NCBI GenBank assembly: GCA_001566295.1
Contig: KQ964247.1
Span: 434,001 to 498,000 of the forward strand
Source: Microdochium bolleyi
Taxonomy: Eukaryota; Ascomycota; Sordariomycetes; Xylariales; Microdochiaceae
DNA: 64,000 nucleotides
Direction of reading: 5' to 3'
Numbering within the stretch: the first letter of the stretch is position 1; each line of letters begins with the position of its first letter. This document shows, one piece after another, positions 24,286-36,812 of this stretch. A program made the position numbers and the translations under genes. The notes below the pieces were generated by a model, which searched no databases, had not been told where the DNA came from, and worked only from the letters and a program-made list of their open reading frames with translations.

Positions 24286-27200
24286 GAAGTTGGACTCGCG
24301 CAAGATCCCAGCGGTGGTCTCTTGTTGGGAAGGCTCGCTGGGCAGAGTATCTCGAGAGAAGCGGAGACTGGGAGGCTCTGTTGGGTGTCGAGATGTCAAC
24401 TTGTGCTGGAGCCGAGATGCCAATACCAAAGAGGGAAGAATAGTGCTAAACGAAGTGTACAGATTTGAGAGGTCGTAACTGTCAATCGTCCGTTTCGGAA
24501 CCCAGGACAAGGATCATCGGCAGGCAGGCAACGTTTTGGAGGACGCTACGAGGACAATGAGGGTCGGAGGATGAAGGTTCGGTACACAGCTCGGGAGCCT
24601 CTTCAGAGTCTGACGGTTTTGGAAGCGAGGGGAATGAAGTGGTACTCGTCGTGCGTGACGGTCGGTCGTCTAGTCCGGGTTGCTGAACGAGCGGCTCCAG
24701 AGCACGCCTATCGACTACCGAGAGGGGAGGTGAATAAAAGATGCGTGGTGCGCAGGTCGCCGTCGAAGGAAAAGAGCGTCGTGGCCTATGTCATGGAAGC
24801 AGGGGCGGCACAGCGGTGGAAGCAGCCAGGTCGGTCGGTCTGTCGTGTCGAAGACGGAGAAGGCCTTTGAGGGGCGGGTTGGCCGACGAGACTGGCCTGT
24901 GTCCTGTGTGGGATCGGGGACGCCTGAGAGTGCCTTGCCGTGGCTAGCGAGGGCCGGAACAGCGGCGTCGAGGACGAGATCGGGCAAGGCTGCGGTCAGG
25001 CTGGAGAGAGACTATTGCGAGAGACAAGGCGCAAGTCCAACAGTGTCTCCGGAGTCGTTGGCGTTTGATATCCACAGCACACAGGGAAGGAGGAGCAGCA
25101 GTGGGAGGCGAAGGGGGCTCCCGACCAGCATCACAGACCGAGTGTGCATCTGCAGGTGGTGACGGGTGTGTGCGGCCAGTGCGGCGGGGGACGCACTGTG
25201 TGGTGCCAGGGGTCAATCAAAGGGAAGTGCGACTGGACCGGGCTGGCTTTGGCGGCTGGTTCAAGCAGCCCTGGAGTGCAGGCAGGTACGGAGCACATGC
25301 GCAGAAGAAAGAGCGTGGGCTATTATTGCCACGGAACAACCTGTGGACGGTGGCTTGCAAGATGCACCCTTTGTGCCCCCTCGAGGATTGCACCCATTGT
25401 CATCCATGATGTACGGAGTACGTGCTGCATGCACCCAGCTTGCGCCTGCCTGCGGTCCGCCCTTTGAGGACGCATCACACGTAGCAGGGCTGTCAGCAGT
25501 CAGCCGGCGACTGCAGGAAGGATGGGCCGGCTCGGGTCGCACATGCACGGCGAGTCGAGGCCGGGCAGGAACAGGACGCAGGACGCAGGACGCAGGACGC
25601 AGGACGCAGGACGCAGGACGGAGTACGGGGTAGCGGCCGGCTGGCGCCATGGAAGAAAGTTCCTACCTTGCTGCTCTAGCTGAGGCTGCCGATAGGGGAA
25701 CCTCGAGGGCCATCAGGATTATGGATCCGGAAACGAGAAACACCCAATGCTGCCATGCCACAAACGTCTCCCAGGTTATTTCCAACAAGATTCGGATACG
25801 AACGGACGATCCATGAACCACAGCACGGCCCCGTCCCGCTCGCAGCGGGCGAGGCAGATTCCACACTAGCACAACCAACCAGTCTCCTGCTGCGCACTCC
25901 TCGCCGAGTGACACATGGAGTTACTGTACATGCTGCCGGCTTCATCACGGCCAACTCACAGTCCAGGTCGCCCGTCCAATTTCCTTTGCGCCCGACTAGT
26001 TGTTGATAGCGACCCTGTCTAGCACGTGTGGCCGCCGCCATCTCGCGGCCTGCCTGCTCCATTGCCGAAACGACCCCACAAACGATCTCCCAGCCAGCAC
26101 GAAACCCTGGAGGACCCTTTCCACGGCGTGCGAGTCGCAAGATGACCACCTCAATGGCGCGTCCGTGCCCAGCTGCCGTCATCTTCCAACCCCTTTCAGC
26201 CTCGTCGCTGGCGCCGACTTGTTGTTGGTGACTTGTTGGTGGTGTTCAAACACAGACGGAGTGCCCTCAGCTTGACGCAGCAAACCTTCGGGGTTGGGGC
26301 TGTTTGGGACACCACTGGAAACCTCGCAGCCAGGATTCGCAGGGTCCCCGCCTCTCCTTGATCCGTCTCTGTGGGAACGTGAAATGACAGGCTCGCAACC
26401 TGAGGAACGGCATACGCAGGACGGAGTCTGCAACCATCTCACCCCCTGACCAGGCTGGCCCTTGGGCAGGGGTCGCCAGTGACATTGCCTCCATTGCTTT
26501 CGCCACGATGCCCATCGCTATCATGGATACAAAACAAAACCAAAACCCGACTATTGGCTTATAATAGGTACGTGTTGGCAACGCGAAATCGATGAACGAA
26601 AGTGGTTCCGTCGCGCTGTTCTAAATTGAGACACGCAGCACTCGAGCACTTACGGGATGACTACGGACACGAGCCAAGACACGGGGTGGGGGCCAGTGGA
26701 GGCGCAACTGCACTCAACTTTTGTCACAATGAACAAGATCCGATCATGGTTAACAGGCTACATGAAGCGTCACCTTGCGGCTGGCTTGCGCTCAGCTCAG
26801 CAGACGTCATCTCACAGGCCAGCCTCATACGACATCGGTAGACCTAAAACCAATCAAGCTGTGTCTGGCCTGAGTCTCGGCCGTCAAGCAAAGCAGAAGT
26901 CCGGAGGAGACGCCACCGAGCTCAATCAAAGCGACAATGCCGGACGGGCAAACCTTGCTGAGTGGCCGGTCACCCGTACCAGAACCGCAACCTCCGTTCT
27001 GATGGCTGTCCCCAGAAAGTACTCGGCATGCCCGATTTGCGCCAGCAACTGCAGCTCGCAAGCAAGGAGGCTGGTCACTACATGCTCTGTTGAACAACCC
27101 ACGTTCCAGCTGTGTAGCCAGAAGTGTCCCTGATCGTGGACGGGGTCCATTTGATCTTAGCGTATGATTGTTCCGTGCTTAGTCCGTGCTTCCCGAAGCG

Positions 27201-29850
27201 AGGAAGGGCCATCAAGTGGTTTGTGTGTTTGTGGAGATCATCGAGGATGGAGGCAGGGGTCACGAGGGAGAGACTCGGAAAGGCAACGGCGGGCTGGGGA
27301 CGGCGCTTGGCGCTCGCCTCAAATCCCCACAGAAACATGCACAGCCGACTTTGACAGAATGGCAAGGCATTTCATGCCGGTGCTCAACTCAGCACCAATG
27401 CCAACGTCAGCCCAATGGTCCATGGTACATTGTTGGCACAACAGACCTTCGCTTCAGAGCCTGTGTTCTCGGCAAAGATGAGCAACACGATCTCGCAACA
27501 ATGAAGTCAGCGGCGCACATGGCGTAAGCAGTCAGCCGCCGTGACCACGAATCCGTCGGCCGCACGATCCTGCAGGACCAGAATCGCAATGTCTCAGGAG
27601 GGAAACATCCCGTCGCCCGCCTTTCTACCGTTCGGTCCGGGCGAAGAATCCCATGATAGCCATGCACTTTGGGATCTCCACTGCCGGCCAGGATCGCGTC
27701 CTCGCCTGGTAGCCACCCGTCACGGCACAGCACTGGCCAAAGTGATGCTGCCTCCAAGCTTCCCAGGACCAAGAGACTTTTGTCTTGAATCACCCCGGGT
27801 TTTTGAGACTCCATCTGAACACTAGTCACACTGACCTGCAGGAACAAGCGAGATGGCTGCTCAGCTTTGGCGGCTGCAGTCCTCCGTTCCATACAAGGCA
27901 ACCCTATCGATGTTGCGCAAAGCGGAAAGCGTCGGCGCCAGAAGCAGTCGCATCCAGATGCCCCTCGAAATACCCCTGCGCCAGCCGTTGACTAGTATGC
28001 AGAGGCTATCCATAACAGTCTATCCAAATGGCCGCATAAATGGCCGCAAGATCGGGGGGTTGCGGAGCACAAGTTATGTGGCCTTATGAAATGAAAGTGG
28101 TCGTTCCTCGCGTGTGTTGCAACCAGCGCCGCCATTCTCGTTGACCACACTGTCCCAGGCGTGCAAAACACACAAAAGCAAGCGCCAGTCGCACCTGCAG
28201 AACTGAGTGGGATTCTCACAAACGCGTGTTCCACCCGCGTCGTGTGCTAATCATTCCACGCGGAACACACACATGGCGTCATTGTTCGATCTCTCCCCTT
28301 GCTTCCAGACGTTTCCCACAATCGGAAACAAAACCGCATTAGCGCGGGGGCTGCCGCCTCACAAACTAAGTAAATCAGCATTCCGGACTGCCAAGCACTT
28401 ACCTTAAACCCTTTCCCTCCTCCGTCCTCCTCTCGTGGCCCCACTCTCCTTCGGATTTCATAGATCCCGTCGATGAAAAATGTGCCCCGCAAGCAGAATG
28501 AAATAAAAGATACGACGACTTACCCTGTCCTCGCGGCTAAAACGACCCCGCGGATAACTATTGGGAAGGCCTTGGCGGACGCACCGGACCCTACCTCCGC
28601 TGCCGGCGCCGCCAGCCGGCTAAAAAAACAGAGAAAGGTCCGGACGAGATCCTCTGAACCGCCCCCGCCCCCTCTACACCTGGCCTTTGTCTCATATCCG
28701 TGCCCCTATCTTTACGATATTTGAATTAGGCTTGAGATAGAGTACCACGGTGAGAGATTAAGCACAGGTCTGATTCGCTGGGGAGGCAGTTTAACATAGA
28801 GTATGTGCTCGCGACCTATAATTATCGGAAAACGAATCTGATGGCAATTGCGGGGCCCTAGGTATGAGGCTCCTGCCTGGACGTTGCTGTTACCTACGTA
28901 CGAATATGTTCCCCAAGGCTGCTTCTGTCTTTTTCGCAAAACGGAGTGGGTTGTCATTCTCTGATCAAGCACAATCAGCGGTTGTTGCTTCAATGTACAG
29001 CGCCATAGAGGACAGACACCGTATAGCCTGACTCCACTCACAAGCCTTGACCATCAAGCCAGCCATCCGTTAAAAAGGACAAGAGTTCAAAGATTAGCTG
29101 ACTTGCCCAAAAAGTCAAACAGTCACACAGCATGGGAAATCAAATCAGGAGGTCGTAAATCAAAGATATTAATTCTCGAGTGTTTAAACCAGAAAAGCAG
29201 AAACTCCTCCTTTTTGCCGATTGCCAATGTGGGGTAGTAACGATGAATGTGGGTTGTTGCTGTTGCTTGTGCTGTCTCTTTGCCTTTCCAGCCAGATGTA
29301 ATGCGGAAAGTGTGCGTGAGTTGTGAGAGGGAGATGTGTGTGCGTGTGACATGTGGGGAAAACAAGAATGAGAACTCCATAAGCCCTGAGCCATTTCCGC
29401 CAAGCCTTCTTGCCAGATACGATTGCTTCTTTTGTTGTGCTGCCCTCCCAAATTCAGAAGATGATTTCGCCTTCCCTTCCTGATGTGTTTTCCGCCCGTT
29501 CCGGTTTCTTCCCAACCTTGCCTAAATGAACCACCCTGAACCTGGTAATATGACTTTATAATCCTCTCTGACATCTGAGAACCCCTCGCTACAAATGTAT
29601 TGACAACCTTGCAAGTGGCGTACTGGTGTTGTGACCAATGTGAAGCAAAACTCCTAACAACCCAACCCGGCCGGATATCGAAGATGATGAATGATCAAGT
29701 GTATCTCAACTAGTGCCTCCTTTACAGGGTGGACACCGTGAACACCTGGAGAATGCCGAACAGTCTTGGAACTAGCTGCTGGCGGCACGCAGCGTCCACA
29801 TACAGCGACTGGGTAGCAGCCGCGAGATGATGCGCAAGTTCAGCAAGCTC
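24286..29850. other. Large intergenic region (5.6 kb)
   Basis: Holds the promoter of the nucleotidyltransferase on its left and the 3' UTR of the WG-tailed protein gene on its right. A 7-bp tandem repeat lies at 25573-25621. No frame (for example 26657-27133 plus, 27407-27901 minus) shows a domain, and I could not chain exons into a credible protein. Short palindromic CCTAGGTA-like motifs occur near 28857 and 28891. Confidence 0.45.
25573..25621. repeat. 7-bp minisatellite, AGGACGC
   Basis: Six perfect tandem copies of AGGACGC followed by one variant copy (AGGACGG). It lies about 1.3 kb upstream of the nucleotidyltransferase start in non-coding DNA. Confidence 0.95.
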
Positions 29851-31539
29851 CTAGCCCCAAACGCTAGCCTGCACTCCCAGGTTCGACTTGTTACCCCAGA
29901 CGCCAGAGCGGTTGCCCCAGCCGCTGTAACCTTCCCCAGTGGCGCCGGACTGGTTGCTAGGCGCAGCACCCTTAGCACCGTCCTTAGAGTCAACGTCACC
30001 AGCTGAGTAGCCCTGGCTCAGCGGGGAGGGCAACGGGGTGGTCGAGCGCTTGCCGAGAGCAGGGTTGGACGCCTGAGAACCGTTGGAGGGCCGAGTTCCG
30101 ATGGGAGCAACTGTGCTTCCAGACTGGTTAGGCTTACTCGAGGCACCGCTGTGGTGAGGCGGGGAGCCGCCAGTCGGAGACGAGTTGCTGGTCCGGCTTG
30201 CCTGTTGCCCGCTAGCATTGTCAAACACACCCAAGGTCGTCGGCGGGTTGGACTGCGGGCTGGCGTTGCTGTCTGCGCGGTTTTGGCCATGGCTATCCGA
30301 GTCCACTGCGGAAGCATTGCCTCGGTTGCCGTCGTACGCCAAAGGAGAGGGGCCACGATGGCTTGAAGGACCGGACGAGAAGGCGGGTCCGCCAGAACGG
30401 CTGGTCCCATGCTCATCGACAAAGGCGCCTTCGCCATATAGGGCGCTGCGCTGACGAGCAATCAGGTCCCGCCGATCGTCCTCGGACATATTACCGGGGC
30501 TGAGAGTGCGCTCAGTCTTGGCGGGAAGCTCGAGAGAGTTGCCTGCACGGTGTTGCCTGTTAGCCCTTATGCCATGTGAGTATATGAAAAGTGGTGGGAG
30601 AAGAACTGAGCCGGCGAATGCCAAGAGAAAAAAGTGACCACCACGAGTCCTCCAGGCTACATGATTCAAGAACGTGATTGTACATGATAGGAATCTGGTG
30701 ATGACAGTACAAAACATGAAACACTCTGGCTCTGCTCGGCGTTCTTTTTCTTGATTTTTTGGTGGATAGACACTCGTGCTAGTGGGATACAGTAGAGGGC
30801 GGCCTACTTCGGTTGTATTGCTGCTCCTGATGATAGTTTCGCAGCTCACGCTCCCGCTGGGCTGCCATCCTTCGCTTGGCCTGCATCATCTGCTCTGCCT
30901 CGTTGGAGCCACGCGAGCTCTGTTGTCTTTGCGAGGCGTAGAAGTTTTGCAGATTCGGTCCGTGGTGGCCGGGGGGGCCCCGAGCATCGCCAAAGTCGGA
31001 GTGGCTTCGAGGACCACTGTGACCGGAGACACCTCTCGAGTCTATAAAGGGAGTTAGTTGATTGGGGTCGAGGCCGCTGCGGTTTGCACGCGATATTGCA
31101 CGTCATGCACAGAGTCGCTGGTCAGCAAAAAGGTCAAACTCACGACGCCCAGACCCTCCAAACATTTTGCCGCTCTTGACAAGGTTGTCGATCGCCCGTT
31201 CAACCTCTGCACTCTGGTTAGTTTACTGTCATCCACTCCGGAGCGCGACCATGCTGTCGTTCCGCATTGTTGGAAAGCAAGGTTGTTATCCGGAGGGGAG
31301 GTTTGACATACCCTCGAGCTGATGCGAAAAGGCACCTGCGTCCTCGCGAGGATTGACGGACGAAGCCCCTGGATCAAGGTACGAGTGTTAGAGCGGCCCT
31401 GAAGGTACAGCGGCGGTGATCATGTTCGTGTGGAGTACTCACCGGACCGGCTCGGTGGAGGAGGCGTCTGATGGTCCCAGTTGGGCTGGTTGTGCGCTGG
31501 CCCGTTGGGCCATTGCGACTCGCCGTAATATTGCGACAT
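29851..31539 (-). CDS. Uncharacterised Gln/Ser/Gly-rich protein with WG-rich C-terminus
   Basis: Not assigned to a named family. I joined five exons: 31443-31539, 31312-31368, 31144-31206, 30808-31041 and 29851-30542. All junctions are GT-AG and the sum is in frame, giving 380 aa from the ATG at 31539 (MSQYYGESQWPNGPAHNQ). Visible parts: an N-terminal Q/P/W-rich segment; a short helix-like block EEVERAIDNLVKSGKMFGG; a QNFYASQRQQ block running into a charged predicted coiled coil (EAEQMMQAKRRMAAQRERE); a SEDDRRDLIARQRSALYG block; then a long Ser/Pro/Gly-rich tail ending with three WG units (SGWGN, GVWGN, ASVWG). The discrete charged blocks look conserved and protein-like, while the rest looks disordered. 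The low-complexity, Q-rich make-up suggests a nuclear or RNA-associated protein, which is inference only. The fourth intron (265 nt) is unusually long for this window. Confidence 0.78.
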
Positions 31540-34500
31540 GGCGGCGGTTGGTGTTTATAGGCGACCAGGCAAGTCTCGAGAACTTTGGTGTGACGTTCCG
31601 GAGCGGGACACGCACTGCAGTTTGATCTCGTGACGCAAGTTTTCTGGAGTCGTAGCAAATCAGTCTGATGTCGTGTGGTAAAGGGCAGGCGCATGTATCG
31701 GTCGGTCGAGCTCAGTTTGGGGATTGGGCAGGCAAGGGTCTTCGCGGAAGGCCAGTTGTGCTCGTGATCGAGAACTGCAGGTGGAATGGCGGGGCGATGG
31801 CCGAGAAGGATGGCGGTAATGCGCGGTTTGACCGCCACCAAAACGCTTCGAATATCCCGCGATGTTGTCGTCGAGCGAATGCCGAGAAGTTATTGCTGGT
31901 TGGAGCGGACAGGAAGCAAGAACCGAGCGTGCTGGGTGTGGGTGCGACTCGCGAGACTTTTTTTCCAAGGGCCGCGGTGGTGGGTTGCGCGCCTTGACGA
32001 GGCCGGTCTGGCTGGAGGCACGAAAGGGGGAAAGGGGGATAAAGTGGTGTCCGAGCTCGCTGGGGGGGAGCGTGCAGGCTGTGGTTTCAACGAGGCAGGA
32101 CACGCTTGGGCAGATGCAAGAGACTTACCGGACCGGAGCCAGAGTGAGGGCGAGGCGGGCGGCAGGTTGGGAGAGAGAGGTCTCTCGGTCGTGATGCGAT
32201 GAGACGGTTTGAAAAAGAAGGGAAGGGACGGGCAGCGGCGCGGGCATGCACGAGGCGGCCCAGCCCAAGGCGGCGGCACGCGGGAAGCGTAGGAGGACCG
32301 TCAAAGTGGAGGGTCGCGGGTGCAAGTGGTGCGCTAGGTACTTGCTGCTGGGGAGGGGACTGACTTGCCTGAAGTGGTACCCCCGGGGGTTAATTAGCAC
32401 CCGCCCGCTCAGCAGAGGGAAGGGCGATCAGACAGGAGATGGCAGTCTTGGGAGATGGCGGCCATGGGCCCACGGGGGTTTCCATCCTGTGATTACGCAT
32501 TTCAGGAAGCTGGGCCGAGCAGCTTGCGAGCAGACTTTGGGTCCAAGACACACAATCTCAGGATGCGCATCGGGGTGAGACCGTGCATGGACTTGCTGTG
32601 ACGTCCTTGAACTACTCGAGGCACAATCATCGCACATGCCAGCCCAAACAGTACTGGCTCGGTCTTGCCTGCAAGCACACGCACAGCTTCCCGCCCAACC
32701 CAGAAATCCTGCAAAGGTCGGTCTTGCAGGCCCAAGGCTCTGCAGACCACCCTCTGCACCTCAACACCACCGGATCGGCCTCGACAACTCAATGCAACTC
32801 GAGGCAACTCCCAGAGACCCCGCCGGCCAGCGATTCGTGCGCGAGAGGGGAAGCTGATGTGCGCCGAGGGCGTCCAATCTCGCGCCGCCAGCCAGTTGTC
32901 ACCCGCTGCGCACCACCAAGTACAGCTCATCACCGTTGTTGCCGCGCCTCCACCAGCTTTCTGCACCGTCATGGAGCTTCGCGCCGAGGGTGGGTGGACC
33001 CGTCGAGTGCTCATCCGAGGCCGGCCCCTTGTCGCCCGAGCCCATGTTCGACGAGCGAGCAATTTCACCACGATCAACACCTGCGCAGCCCAAGCCAGCC
33101 GACGGAATGCCCCCTTTCCCCTTCTGCCTGCACTGTGGGCGGCCGACATGACTGGGTGACAGCTTCGGCGGCGCCTCGCTCTATCTGTCGACCAGATCCC
33201 GATATGGCCACTTTGCAGTCTGCCGGGTACTAGTTCCTGCCGTCGCCAAAGGGACAAGATGAGACGCAACAACGAGGGTGGCATCCTGCATCGTCAACTC
33301 GGTGCGGGGATCGAGGAATCGTGTTGTGGCCAGTGTCTGAACATATCTGGGCCAGCAAACGTGTCTAATTGTGGCTTGTCACGACAACAATCAGACTCGC
33401 CACCAGAATTGGGGGGTTGCCCACGACACAAGATGAAGTATGGGAAAGCCGGCACTCTTGCACACACGGCACACAGATCGACAACCTCTTTCACACAGCC
33501 CGAATTGGGAACTGTCATCCGTGGACCAATGTCAAGCTCGAGTACTTTTCGCCGCGGCACAGCACTCTCGCTGCTGCTTAAACCGTCCGGGTAGATTGGT
33601 TGGACAATTTTCAGGCGTCGCCTCTGCACCTGGTCCTGTCACGTTGCAACTCCTCCAATCCTCGCCTCACTGCATCCACGTCGTCACTATGCAGCTTGTC
33701 GACCCCGCCCTCTTGCCTTATTCGTAAGACGTACAGTGATGTTGCCTTGGCTATAGGGTGAGACACATTGGTACATCCATCGGCCCTCAAGGTAGCCAGG
33801 TGCTGAGAGCGCAGCTTGATGGGGGTGTCAAGATGACTACCTCATGGGTTGGTCCCTGCGAGCTGAAGAATACACCTGGACAGGGGCAGGCAGTTCTTCG
33901 CAACATGCCCTTATGCTTGAGAAGCTGAACTCCGCGCCTGTCAAAGAGCCATGCCAACCCAGGAGCTGTATCGCATATGTACATTCCGGCTTGTCGCTGC
34001 ACCCCACGCCGCCATACCATGCCGTGTCATGCTGTGCGGTGCTCTGCGTCCACGTGTGCCTTGCCTGAACCATTCGTTCTTCACAGAAGTGGCTGCAGAA
34101 CCATAAGCGCACAGTTCCAGCATCTCACCTGCATAGCACACCGAACTGGCAGCAGAAGGCAATTCGATTGGTGTTTGCTCCCATACTGACCACACCCAAC
34201 CATTGACCCACTCCGACTCCGATGCCTCTTCTAATCCGGTCATCTGCACATACAGAAAAGCTATTGCTGAGTTTCTGGCCCTTTTGAACCTCTGCATTGC
34301 GTGGTGTTGTCACCAGGTCTCGGCGAGAAGCTGCCCTTCTGAGCCATGTCGGAGCTCTCCACCCTCTTAAGTTGGCCACCCTTGCACGGCAGTCAGTTTT
34401 CCGGCAACGGAGTCTCATTCTGCAGTCCATGTGTGCATGACACCTGCTGCAAGGACTGACGCACAGCTGAGGGCATTGTGTTTTGTGGTCCCGACACGTC

Positions 34501-35439
34501 GGTCCACGACATGCAGCATCCGGATGTGAGCATTCGTACGGAGTAGAAAAACGTGCCACCACAGCTTCATCAGGTGCCGGAACAGACATGGAGGAGCCAT
34601 CTGGCCCACAAGCGTCTTGGCATCTCCGAGCACGTGGGGGCAAGCTCCGAAAAAGAAAAAGTGAACAACAAGTTGGGACGGTGAGGATGAGCCACCTGCA
34701 AAACTGCAAAGACATGGCCGGGTGGACATGGCCTGGCGTCGCGATCTCGCCCGCATCGCTGGTCATGGCTTTGTCCTCACGAGTATCTGTATGGCACACA
34801 TGCCATACCCAATCCCACCTATGTTGTGTCCCGCCAGGGTGAGTGCACGACAATACCTGGACGATGAGTAGTATAGCGCAACCATCCCGGTCTGATGTGG
34901 CGACGGGAGGGCCCTCTGATCCGTCTTGAGCGCAGGCATGCGCTGCAGATTGGATGGGCCGGCCGACGGGTCCCGCGCAGGGTGAGCTAGACCCTGGCGA
35001 GCCTGGCCAGCCCGGCCAGCGCCCCTCGCCTCGCAGGGTTCGAGGCTCCAGCTCCCCGGCGCCAAAGAAAATCTCGGATCCCCTCGACAAGACGACCAGG
35101 CTCGGCAGCTGCGCTTGCGAAAAGGAATATACATACAAGCCAAGGCGCGGGCCCTCAGTCTTCCCGCCTTTCTCTTCTGCGCCTCCTTCCCACCTTGCCA
35201 CTGAGCGTTGTTCTTATAGTTGCGTGCTCTCTTCCGCGAGCCGGCTGTCACCAAGGATCATCTCCTCTGGACGCTCTTCTCAGCCTCATGACCGCTCAGC
35301 ACACGCCGCTGGCCTCTGTAACACACGACTCCCGAGGGCATCGTCCGATGTGCCCTCGCACCGCGAAATAAACTATACCGGCAGGCGACTTCAGGTCTTT
35401 GCGCTTGCTTTCTTGGGGACGACAGAAAGACTACCACCA
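31540..35439. other. Intergenic region between divergent genes (3.9 kb)
   Basis: Contains the promoters of the WG-tailed protein (-) and of the SLC35F transporter (+). The long minus frame 34125-35201 has no domain, many scattered Cys/Arg residues and no splice support, so it is treated as chance. CT-rich leader-like sequence appears from about 35150. Confidence 0.5.
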
Positions 35440-35450
35440 TATATAAATAA
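35440..35450 (+). promoter_or_regulatory. TATA box of the SLC35F-family gene
   Basis: TATATAAATAA, a good TATA element, 82 nt before the ATG at 35532. The sequence after it is C/A-rich as expected for a fungal 5' leader. The distance leaves room for a short leader. Confidence 0.6.
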
Positions 35451-35531
35451 CCACACCGATATCGACATCTAATATCAGATCGACATCACCACCTGGACTA
35501 TCCTCTCCCGATCGACACGTTCACGGCAACG

Positions 35532-36812
35532 ATGGCTGAACACTACGCGCCCGGCAAAAGCGGCGCCGCCGCCACCGGCGAGGCGGGCACGACCGTCGAG
35601 GTCCGCGGGCCCTCGCGCGCCAGCATGACCGGCCACGGCACCGACACCGGCACCGAGAGCGACGGCGCGGCGACGCAGGAGGCCGTCGACCTCGGCCTGC
35701 AGCGCCTCGAGGGCCGCAAGACGCGGTGGTACTCGTACGTGACGACCAAGGACTTCTGGGTGGCCCTGCTCGTCGGGCAGGTCCTCGCGCTGTGCATCAC
35801 GGGGACCAACACCTTCTCCTCGCTGCTGTCCCAGAACAAGGTCTCGATCCCGGCCTTCCAGAGCATCTTCAACTACATCTTGCTCACCCTCATCTACCTT
35901 TCGTACACGCTCTACACGTACGGCTTCAAGAAGTGGGCGCGCATCATGCTCAAGGACGGCTGGAAGTACTTTATCCTCAGCTTCCTCGACGTCGAGGGCA
36001 ATTACTTCACCGTGCTCGCGTACCGCGACACGAACCAGCTGTCGGCGCAGCTCATCAACTTCTGGGCCATTGTCGTCGTCGTCATCGTCTCCTTCTTCCT
36101 CCTGCGCGTGCGCTACAAGCTGGCCCAGTGCCTCGGCATCCTGCTGTGCTGCGGCGGCATGGGCATCCTCCTGGCGTCCGACTACATGCGCGGCATCAAC
36201 AACTACGAGGCCGCCGACGCGCTGCGCGGCGACCTCTTCGCCCTCCTCGGCGCCACGCTCTACGGCCTCACAAACACCTTTGAGGAGTGGGCCGTCTCCA
36301 AGCGGCCCGTGTACGAGGTGCTCTCCTTCCTCGGGTTCTTCGGCATGTTCATCAACGGCGTCCAGGCCGCCATCTTCGACCGCGAGTCGTTCCAGAACGC
36401 CGAGTGGCGGCCCGAGATCGCGGGGTACCTCGTCGGCTACACGCTCATCCTGTGCCTCTTCTACTCGGTCGTCCCTCTGCTCCTGCGCATCGCCTCCGCC
36501 GCGTTCCTCAACATCTCCCTCCTCACGGGCAACTTCTGGGGCACCATCATCGGCGTCTACGTCTTCCAGCTCTCCATCCACTTCCTCTACCCGATCGCCT
36601 TTGTGTGCATCATCCTCGGCCTCGTCATCTACTTCCTCGCCGGCAGCATGCTCGGCGAGTCCAAGAAGCCCTGGCTCGGCGAGCACCAGGAGCGCGGCGT
36701 CGCGGGTGTCGGCACCGCCAAGTGGAAGGCCCTCCGCGAGGCCAAGAAGCTCGGCGCCGACGTCGAGACGGCCCCTGCCGCTGCCCCCGCCACGGAGAGG
36801 TCGACTATCTGA
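35532..36812 (+). CDS. SLC35F-family (DUF914) ten-TM transporter
   Basis: Multi-pass membrane protein of the SLC35F group in the drug/metabolite transporter superfamily (PF06027 by motif recognition). 426 aa, no intron. Residues 1-70 are hydrophilic and Thr/Gly/Ala-rich. About ten hydrophobic segments follow, starting at DFWVALLVGQVLALCITGTN. The family signature is clear: FLDVEGNYFTVLAYRDTN, then QLINFWAIVVVVIVSFFLL and ALYGLTNTFEEWAV-like text (TLYGLTNTFEEW). The last segment (AFVCIILGLVIYFLAG) is followed by a basic tail of about 55 residues. The substrate of fungal members is unknown; location is probably an endomembrane. The start is the first ATG after a TATA box, in the context aacgATGGC. 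Coding GC is very high, which opens long antisense frames that are not genes. Confidence 0.92.
   Translation: MAEHYAPGKSGAAATGEAGTTVEVRGPSRASMTGHGTDTGTESDGAATQEAVDLGLQRLEGRKTRWYSYVTTKDFWVALLVGQVLALCITGTNTFSSLLSQNKVSIPAFQSIFNYILLTLIYLSYTLYTYGFKKWARIMLKDGWKYFILSFLDVEGNYFTVLAYRDTNQLSAQLINFWAIVVVVIVSFFLLRVRYKLAQCLGILLCCGGMGILLASDYMRGINNYEAADALRGDLFALLGATLYGLTNTFEEWAVSKRPVYEVLSFLGFFGMFINGVQAAIFDRESFQNAEWRPEIAGYLVGYTLILCLFYSVVPLLLRIASAAFLNISLLTGNFWGTIIGVYVFQLSIHFLYPIAFVCIILGLVIYFLAGSMLGESKKPWLGEHQERGVAGVGTAKWKALREAKKLGADVETAPAAAPATERSTI

Noticed and set aside
34125..35201. 358-codon minus-strand frame
   Set aside because: No domain, odd composition with scattered Cys/Arg, no splice support, and it runs through the SLC35F promoter region.
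35475..36686. 403-codon minus-strand frame rich in Glu, Asp and Ala
   Set aside because: Antisense of the SLC35F gene, which has transmembrane segments and family motifs on the plus strand.
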